A DNA stretch of 64,000 nucleotides. Source: an uncultured bacterium (GTDB taxonomy: Bacteria; Cyanobacteriota; Vampirovibrionia; Gastranaerophilales; Gastranaerophilaceae). Position 1 is the stretch's first letter; the number at the start of each line of letters is the position of its first letter. This document shows, piece after piece, positions 58,592-64,000 of the stretch. Made by a program: the position numbers and the translations under genes. Under the pieces are notes generated by a model. The model was not told where the DNA came from, searched no databases, and saw only the letters and a program-made list of their open reading frames with translations. The stretch spans positions 124,001-188,000 of the forward strand of contig CATXCB010000002.1 of the NCBI GenBank assembly GCA_958366705.1, written 5' to 3'.

Positions 58592-59894
58592 AATTTTTAA
58601 ATTTTCGCAAACAAAATTAAGTTATTTTTATGAAAATAGTTTATTTTTACAAAATATCGACAAGTTTATTTTGCCGTTTATTTTGTTGACATTTGTGTCT
58701 TCAACTTTTATGAACTCTGATTCTATCGGATTTTTTGCATTGATTGCAATGTTTCTAACGTTTGTAAAAATGATAACAAAACCCGCAGAGAATTTAGAAT
58801 TTAAGCATTTTGAAATTTGGCTTGTTGCTTATTTTATGCTTGTGGTTGTCAGCCTTTTTGGTTCAACTCTTTTTTCTTTGAGTTTGAAAGGTTTTTTTAA
58901 AACTTTTGTTTATATTGGTTTTTATTTTTCTGTTGTTCAATATTTGAAAAATAATAAATCAAAACTCCCAATCGTTCTTGGCACACTTGTTTTATGTGTA
59001 GCAGGCGAAAGTATTGTTGGCTTTTTGCAAAGCTTTCTTCACCTTGATGAGATTTCAACATGGCAGGATAAATCAAATTTGAATCCAGAGGATGTTTTAT
59101 CAAGAGTCTACGGAACGTTAAAACCTTTAAATCCGAATTTGTATGGCGGATATCTGGTTGCAGGTCTGCCTGCGGTTTTAGGTTCTGTTTTTTATTTTCT
59201 TAATAAAAAACAGGTTAAACCGACAATTTTATCTGCAGTATTTTCATTGATTACTGTATATGCTATATTACAAACCGGCTGCCGCGGAGCGTATCTTTCT
59301 ATGATGTTGATATTTGGATGTGCTTTTTTATTATCCGCGAAATTTTTCTGGAATACATATAAAAAAATCTATTTATCAATAATTGGCGGAGCTTTTACTC
59401 TGTTTGTTATGGCAATGACTTTTGTCGGGGCATTAAGACATAGATTTATGTCTATTTTTGCAATGCGAAATGATTCATCAAATTCTTTCCGGTTCAATGT
59501 ATATCATTCATCTCTGGAAATGTTCAAGGATAACTGGTTGCTGGGTATCGGTGTTGGTAATAAGAATTTTAGAGAAATATATGGACTGTATATGAAGACC
59601 GGTTTTGATGCCTTGAGTGCATACAATATCTATCTTGAAACAGCTGTAGAAAGTGGAATCTTTGCTCTTATTGCGTTTCTTGGCTTTTTATTTACACTCT
59701 CAAAAGATGCAGTAAAATATATTTTCTCATCACAAAATAAAGAAGTTGTTATTTATGTGTCTTCTGCAATTATTGCAGTATGGGCTGTAATGTTCCACGG
59801 GTTAGTTGATACAATTTATTTCAGACCGCAGTTACAATTTATGTTCTGGACATATGTTGCAGTAATTTCTACTCTATTATCCTCAAAAAATTAA
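58578..59894 (+). CDS. O-antigen ligase / Wzy-like polymerase family protein
   Basis: A 438-residue protein with about 10 membrane helices. The periplasmic loop near residue 275-360 has RNDSSNSFRFNVYHSSLEMFKDNWLLGIGVG, the O-antigen ligase (Wzy_C) signature, and the family's R-x-x-x-W-L-G-x-G pattern is visible. It joins or polymerises surface polysaccharide on lipid carriers. ATG 58578 is doubled (MMF). Its place after the heptose kinase fits an LPS core/O-antigen operon. Confidence 0.85.
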   Translation: MMFNKIFKFSQTKLSYFYENSLFLQNIDKFILPFILLTFVSSTFMNSDSIGFFALIAMFLTFVKMITKPAENLEFKHFEIWLVAYFMLVVVSLFGSTLFSLSLKGFFKTFVYIGFYFSVVQYLKNNKSKLPIVLGTLVLCVAGESIVGFLQSFLHLDEISTWQDKSNLNPEDVLSRVYGTLKPLNPNLYGGYLVAGLPAVLGSVFYFLNKKQVKPTILSAVFSLITVYAILQTGCRGAYLSMMLIFGCAFLLSAKFFWNTYKKIYLSIIGGAFTLFVMAMTFVGALRHRFMSIFAMRNDSSNSFRFNVYHSSLEMFKDNWLLGIGVGNKNFREIYGLYMKTGFDALSAYNIYLETAVESGIFALIAFLGFLFTLSKDAVKYIFSSQNKEVVIYVSSAIIAVWAVMFHGLVDTIYFRPQLQFMFWTYVAVISTLLSSKN

Positions 59895-59900
59895 TCGTTA

Positions 59901-60311
59901 TTAGCAGTAAAATCCGCGGGTAACTGTTGTACTTCTGCTGTAGCTGAAGTTTCCATAGCCTAATCCGCCGCAGAACCCTCCATACATAGGCATTGGGCTG
60001 TAAAACATGCATGGTGAATTAAAAAACATCCATGGTGAGCAGGCACTCATAAGTCCCATTGTACCTATTGCGTTAGATACAGGATTCCCGTATCCTGCAT
60101 ACATGTTTATTGTGTTTCCTATGGGGTTGCCCCATTTTTGCATTTCATATGCAACTTCATTCCTTGCCAGACCATTTCCAATATTTCCAAACAGACTCAT
60201 TGCGGCATAACCAGGATTTACGCCGTTGTTTCTCATTTCGCCATAATTTACGAGCGATGCAAGCCCGCAATTTATGCCGCTTAATATTCTCATGTTTTCT
60301 GCGTAACCCAT
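59901..60311 (-). CDS. unrecognised Gly/Met/Asn-rich protein
   Basis: A 136-residue protein rich in Gly, Asn, Met and aromatic residues (MFFNSPCMFYSPMPMYGGF). No signal peptide or clear helix. The composition suggests a flexible structural or surface protein. It converges with the O-antigen ligase gene, 6 bases from its stop. AAGGAGA ribosome site. Function unknown. Confidence 0.5.
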   Translation of the reverse strand: MGYAENMRILSGINCGLASLVNYGEMRNNGVNPGYAAMSLFGNIGNGLARNEVAYEMQKWGNPIGNTINMYAGYGNPVSNAIGTMGLMSACSPWMFFNSPCMFYSPMPMYGGFCGGLGYGNFSYSRSTTVTRGFYC

Positions 60312-60518
60312 ATCTCTCCTTATGGTTTATACCTTATATTAATAAAGTTTGTTAAAATAGATTAATTGCCAAAATTTTATATATTATTAAGATATATAAA
60401 GTATATATTTATAAAGATTGGTAATTCAGATAATAATTTTTTGTACATTGTGGCGATTATTTTATACTTAAATATTTGTAAAATTCATATATACAGATTT
60501 GTAGTGGAGTAAATTGAT

Positions 60519-60827
60519 ATGTTTCTTGGAAATAGTTGTAATGATTGTAGCCGATATAATCGTTTGGAAATGAAAAATGTAGACCAAAATATTTTACCTT
60601 GGCTAGAAGATATTATTGAAGAAAATAATAGTAAAATTGAACGTAAAGAATGGAAAAGTAAATATAACAGTTATGTTGTTTATGACTATGAACCATTTTG
60701 TACTGAAGGTTTTGAAATAAATTTAGTTATTTCATCAAGAGAAAACTCATATTTGAATTTTATAAAGTATCTATATGATGAAAAAATCAGTACAATTGAG
60801 TATTTAAATAATTGTATAACTATATGA
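60519..60827 (+). CDS. unrecognised small acidic/Asn-rich protein
   Basis: A 102-residue protein (MFLGNSCNDCSRYNRLEMKN) with a C-x2-C near the N-terminus, charged, Tyr- and Asn-rich, no membrane segment. No family recognised. It ends at a good terminator. The start has a GGAG-like site 7 bases upstream. Confidence 0.5.
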   Translation: MFLGNSCNDCSRYNRLEMKNVDQNILPWLEDIIEENNSKIERKEWKSKYNSYVVYDYEPFCTEGFEINLVISSRENSYLNFIKYLYDEKISTIEYLNNCITI

Positions 60828-60837
60828 TAGCAAGCAA

Positions 60838-60866
60838 AACAGGATGAGTAAAAAACTCATCCTGTT
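60838..60866 (+). terminator. rho-independent terminator
   Basis: Perfect arms AACAGGATGAGT (60838-60849) and ACTCATCCTGTT (60855-60866) with a 5-base A loop, 11 bases after the 102-residue gene; also between it and the convergent zinc-ribbon gene. Confidence 0.85.
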
Positions 60867-60901
60867 AACCAAATTATATTTTATATATTTAATTACATAA
60901 A

Positions 60902-61186
60902 TTATTCTTCAGTAGCTGCTGCTGTTTTTTGGAAACATTCTTTACAGAATACTTCTCTTCCCGGAACCGGTTTGAATGGAACTTGAGTTTGAGCACCGCA
61001 TTTTGAGCACACAGCATCATACATTCTTCTGCCTTTTCGGTTGTTTTTTCTGCGAGCGTGTCTGCATTCAGGGCATCTTTTTGGTTTGTTTACAAGCCCT
61101 TTTTCTGCATAGAATTCTTGTTCTCCAGCTGTGAATGTGAATTCTTTACCACAGTCTTCACATACTAATTTTTCGTCTTCGTACAT
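60902..61186 (-). CDS. small zinc-ribbon protein
   Basis: 94 residues from ATG 61186, chosen because CAGGAG lies 7 bases upstream and the fold begins there (MYEDEKLVCEDCGKEF). Two zinc ribbons are visible: CEDC...CPEC (with GLVNKPKRCPECRHARRKNN) and CSKC...CKEC, each a C-x2-C pair set. Matches the small zf-trcl zinc-ribbon family of unknown role. A nucleic-acid or protein contact is plausible. An in-frame ATG further upstream is less likely. Confidence 0.7.
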   Translation of the reverse strand: MYEDEKLVCEDCGKEFTFTAGEQEFYAEKGLVNKPKRCPECRHARRKNNRKGRRMYDAVCSKCGAQTQVPFKPVPGREVFCKECFQKTAAATEE

Positions 61187-61289
61187 TGTTTTTCTCCTGA
61201 TTTTGTACTTTAGGTTAATATTCTTAACCTTTGTGATTATCACTCTATTGTACACTATTTTTCATTTTTTGCAAGCTCTGATTTGAAAT

Positions 61290-62693
61290 TTATTTTGAAA
61301 ATCTGGAGGAGTGTTTTTGAATTTTTCTATTATGCATAGTTTTTCCATCAGCTCTAGTATATGCTTCTTTATGAGTATTGTTTGCATTTTGAGAGTGGCT
61401 TATGTGCTTATGCTTTTTCGCTGTCATTTTTTGCATGTGCGAAGAGTAGGCATTATGAATGCCCGGTAATATTTCATCAAGTTCTTTGGTATCAATACTA
61501 ATACTTTTTGATCTTCTTTGAAATTCTTCTTTTAAAACTTCTACATACTCTGTCAATTTGAATGCATCTTCAATTTGTCCTTTTTTCATCCAAACTTTAG
61601 ATAGGTGAATGAGACGATTTATATGATTTTGAATGTTTTCTTTAATATCGTAAGGAGATTTTTTTATCAAATCGTCAAGCAGCATATCACTTTTAAGTCC
61701 ATTAATTCTTTCAGTAGTGAGAATTGTAACGCGTGAACTGCTAAGATTTTTTGCTGTTTTGTCACCTTTTTGTCTGGCTAAATCTTCTTTTCTGTATAGA
61801 GTTTGCGGATAGATATGTTCATCTGTCGCAAGTGATGGTTGTAATAGCCTTAAGCCAAGTTCTTCAGAATCTCTAGGCAATTTCACAGGTTCCCCATTTT
61901 CGTATTTGATTTTATATGGCTGTGAGTATTTTACGATGAAGGCATTAATTGAATCTTCAGAATTTGGAATTTTTTCAGCAGTTGCAATTATTTTTCTTTT
62001 TATATTTTTATCTGAAATATCAATAGTTTTTAAGCTGTATATAAAATCTTTACGCTTAAATCTATCTTCCGGCAAAGGATCTTGAGCGAAGATTTTATTG
62101 AAAGATTGTTGAATAAGAGTTCTTACTTTTTCATATTCGGATTTTGGTAAAGACCTTATTGTCAGATTTATTTTATTAAGAATGTCGCTTTGTTGCTTTA
62201 TCAGAGTTTTTTCAGCCGCAGGGTATTTTAATTGCAGCAGTTCTTGCAGTTTTAAATCAGGGTGTTTTTTTGACTCGGTTTCAAGTATTGAAAATATTGT
62301 TTTTTCTGTTTCAAACATGCTGTCTTTGAATTTTTTTAGAAATTTAATAGCGACAGGACTTTTTTTCTTCAAAACTTCCATTTTTATAAGTTCATCATAG
62401 TCAGCTCTGGAAACCATTTCTACTCCAGTATATGCGCATGGTAAATGTGCATCAGCCAGTTTTTTGAAGAAACTTTTTGGAAATTCTGCTTGAATTGTTT
62501 TGCTTATATAAGCAAAACCACCCAAAAAACTAATGTTTTTGTGTGGCTCACTCTTCATAAACGTATCTTGAGACAGTTGTGGTTTACTGTTGACAAGGGT
62601 TTCCTGCCTGTCCGGTAAGAAATTGTTATTTCCTTGTCGTATAGGATAATACTGTTTTGAGTTTCCGTATAGATTTATTTCATTAATAAGCAT
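61290..62693 (-). CDS. unrecognised protein with HNH-like residues
   Basis: A 467-residue protein. PCAYTGVEM (Cys86-Gly90) and DEHIYPQ (Asp291-His293-Pro296) followed by ERINGLKSD (about 330) resemble the two halves of an HNH endonuclease site, but they are about 200 residues apart, with a helical insertion between (about 110-285). The N-terminus has a polar Asn/Gln-rich stretch with NISFLGG. The C-terminus is His/Lys-rich. No signal peptide. HNH identity is a guess. It lies 51 bases upstream of tsaB's end, same strand. Confidence 0.45.
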   Translation of the reverse strand: MLINEINLYGNSKQYYPIRQGNNNFLPDRQETLVNSKPQLSQDTFMKSEPHKNISFLGGFAYISKTIQAEFPKSFFKKLADAHLPCAYTGVEMVSRADYDELIKMEVLKKKSPVAIKFLKKFKDSMFETEKTIFSILETESKKHPDLKLQELLQLKYPAAEKTLIKQQSDILNKINLTIRSLPKSEYEKVRTLIQQSFNKIFAQDPLPEDRFKRKDFIYSLKTIDISDKNIKRKIIATAEKIPNSEDSINAFIVKYSQPYKIKYENGEPVKLPRDSEELGLRLLQPSLATDEHIYPQTLYRKEDLARQKGDKTAKNLSSSRVTILTTERINGLKSDMLLDDLIKKSPYDIKENIQNHINRLIHLSKVWMKKGQIEDAFKLTEYVEVLKEEFQRRSKSISIDTKELDEILPGIHNAYSSHMQKMTAKKHKHISHSQNANNTHKEAYTRADGKTMHNRKIQKHSSRFSK

Positions 62694-62743
62694 ATTTTTT
62701 CAAAACTCCTAAAATTTTTTTTTGTTAGCGTTATTAAGTTTTA

Positions 62744-63361
62744 TTAACACATAGGAGGTGGTTGTATGTATAATGGCTTTAATTCTTGCCATTTACAAGC
62801 TTCTTTTTGTAGTTTTTCATAAACTAAATCTGCTAAGATTTCTCCTAACTGATAATTCCCCTGTTGATATGAAATTCCTCCTAATTTTTCTTGAAGTTTG
62901 TCATCTGTTATTAAATGATAATTATTGTTCTGCAGAAGTTCTTCAATTTTTTCTAATTGTACTGCACCCTGTATTTTATTGTCAATATGTAAATATGCAC
63001 AATTTTTTCTTGCATCTAGTGCTACTATTGTTGGTAATTGCGTGTTATTCAGTTTTGCAAGAATTTCTAACGATGAAATTCCTGCTGCAGGAATATTTAG
63101 CTGCTGAGCCATTATTCTAGCAACTGTTGTACATGCTCTAATCCCTGTAAAACTTCCTGGCCCAATGTTTGTTCCGATAGCATCCAAATCTTGCGGAGTC
63201 AAATTTTGTTCTTTCAGGCTGTCTTTAATTGTTGATATTAAAAACGCGGAATGATATTTATTATCTTTATTTGTAACAATTTTTGAGCTTAAAATCTTTT
63301 TATCTTCTGCAATAGTAACATACATTTTATCTAAGCAGGTATCAAATACTAAAATTTTCAC
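62744..63361 (-). CDS. tsaB: tRNA threonylcarbamoyladenosine biosynthesis protein TsaB
   Basis: A 205-residue ASKHA-fold protein. ILVFDTCLDKMYVTIAED, YHSAFLISTI, IGTNIGPGSFTGIRACTT and IPAAGISSLEIL are TsaB signatures. It is the scaffold partner of TsaD and TsaE for t6A modification of tRNA. It overlaps the TsaE stop by one base, same strand. Confidence 0.92.
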   Translation of the reverse strand: MKILVFDTCLDKMYVTIAEDKKILSSKIVTNKDNKYHSAFLISTIKDSLKEQNLTPQDLDAIGTNIGPGSFTGIRACTTVARIMAQQLNIPAAGISSLEILAKLNNTQLPTIVALDARKNCAYLHIDNKIQGAVQLEKIEELLQNNNYHLITDDKLQEKLGGISYQQGNYQLGEILADLVYEKLQKEACKWQELKPLYIQPPPMC

Positions 63362-63837
63362 TATTCTAATCCTTTTACTATTTCAATACAATCTTGGCCA
63401 AATCCTTCAAAAGAGTATTTTCTTTCATCATTATCTTCATAAGTTACATTTATTTTTATATGGTTAAATGGGATTTCATTTTGTGAAAATTCAGCCCATT
63501 CCACAAATGTAATTTGTTTTCCTTCAGAGTATTCTCTGAGTTCGTCAAGAATTGTTTTTACCCCTTCATTTTCTAATCTGTATAAATCAAAGTGATACAT
63601 CGGAAGTTTTCCACCATGATATTCGTTTAAAATTACAAAAGTAGGACTGGTTACTTTTTCTTGAATCCCTATGGCTTTTGCAACTTCTTTGACAAAAGCT
63701 GTTTTTCCTGCTCCGATTTCCCCATACAGATTTATAAAACATCCATTGTTCTCTATGAGTTTTGCAAATTTTTGTGCTAATTCTTTTGTTTGATTTAAAT
63801 CTTTACAGATTTTTTCATATTTATTCATTGTCATCAT
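63361..63837 (-). CDS. tsaE: tRNA threonylcarbamoyladenosine biosynthesis ATPase TsaE
   Basis: A 158-residue P-loop ATPase. Walker A is GEIGAGKT (39-46), preceded by INLYG and followed by SPTFVILNEY, YHFDLYRLEN and FVEWAEF. It drives the TsaB-TsaD cycle. ATG at 63837, 63834 and 63828 are all in frame. It overlaps the GGDEF gene's end by 17 bases and tsaB's start by one base, forming one operon. Confidence 0.93.
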   Translation of the reverse strand: MMTMNKYEKICKDLNQTKELAQKFAKLIENNGCFINLYGEIGAGKTAFVKEVAKAIGIQEKVTSPTFVILNEYHGGKLPMYHFDLYRLENEGVKTILDELREYSEGKQITFVEWAEFSQNEIPFNHIKINVTYEDNDERKYSFEGFGQDCIEIVKGLE

Positions 63838-64000
63838 TTATTACTACCTTATTTCTACCTGTATTTTTTGCTTGATAGAGTGCTTTGTCAGCTTTTATTA
63901 ACAAATCGCATTCATTATCATTTTCTTTCATTTCATAAACGCCCAGACTTAACGTGACTTTGATAGTTTTGACTTCACTATCCGGATTTATTTTTGAAAT
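63821..64000 (-). CDS. GGDEF diguanylate cyclase, C-terminal end (partial)
   Basis: Sixty codons remain, reading from the window edge to TAA at 63821. VTLSLGVYEMKENDNE, then LLIKADKALYQAKNTGRNKV is the C-terminal end of a GGDEF domain (the A-D-x-A-L-Y-x-A-K-x-x-G-R-N signature). The catalytic GGDEF box lies outside the window, so activity cannot be judged. It makes cyclic di-GMP if intact. Its end overlaps tsaE by 17 bases. Confidence 0.85.
   Translation of the reverse strand: MSKINPDSEVKTIKVTLSLGVYEMKENDNECDLLIKADKALYQAKNTGRNKVVINDDNE

Noticed and set aside
1..64000. CRISPR arrays, tRNA/rRNA genes, insertion sequences
   Set aside because: I found no spaced direct-repeat array, no tRNA cloverleaf in the gaps, and no transposase-like protein.

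Overview
The window is AT-rich, gene-dense bacterial DNA. Outer-membrane lipopolysaccharide genes (lptD, lpxI, lpxB, a heptose-phosphate kinase, an O-antigen ligase-like protein) show a Gram-negative envelope. Many single pilin-like genes carry the leader motif FTLAEVLITLGIIG, there is a DUF4330 protein of a type I associate with cyanobacteria, and several proteins match no family I know. My best guess, by inference only, is a non-photosynthetic cyanobacterial relative (Melainabacteria/Vampirovibrionia, Gastranaerophilales-like). I see no rRNA, tRNA, CRISPR array or transposase.

Layout: 1-650 holds an ECF sigma factor (cut by the window edge) and its anti-sigma. 780-6950 is an envelope run: small membrane protein, M23 peptidase, lptD, class II aldolase, lpxI, lpxB. 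7000-15950 is mixed housekeeping (dGTPase, XerC/D recombinase, BioD-like, mazG, folE2, MFS transporter) with three unknown genes. 16000-20700 holds the first regulator/pilin pair, a subtilase-like protein, a beta-rich protein and an M49-like metallopeptidase. 20960-28550 has rlmH, mscS, lytic transglycosylase, SpoIID, HU, LysM and GH13 genes. 28550-38810 holds three more regulator/pilin pairs around ftsH, an orphan corrinoid Fe-S protein pair and gcvT-gcvH-gcvPA. 38860-46890 has a DnaJ, a RelA/SpoT-like protein and an AddAB-like helicase/nuclease. 46900-56870 holds four more pilin genes between pdxA, a DUF1537 kinase, ssb, trpS, mlaE and a serine protease. 56990-64000 holds the heptose kinase, DUF4330, O-antigen ligase, unknowns, tsaB, tsaE and the end of a GGDEF protein.

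The most striking theme is a dispersed family of eight type IV pilin-like genes. Six sit head to head with a small DNA-binding regulator (XRE/HTH or ribbon-helix-helix), with repeats or palindromes unique to each pair in the shared intergenic region. The other two (47186 and 56238) have no regulator. Each instead has a well-placed start and basic leader, then a run of exactly ten G, a stop after 16 codons, and a palindrome-rich segment. In both copies a frame that is open from the G run to the pilin lies one frameshift away. This predicts on/off switching by G-tract slippage, or insertion of a related mobile palindromic element at the same point of two pilin genes. A second theme is genes with a -10-like box only 6-7 bases before the start codon, suggesting leaderless mRNAs, especially for the small regulators.
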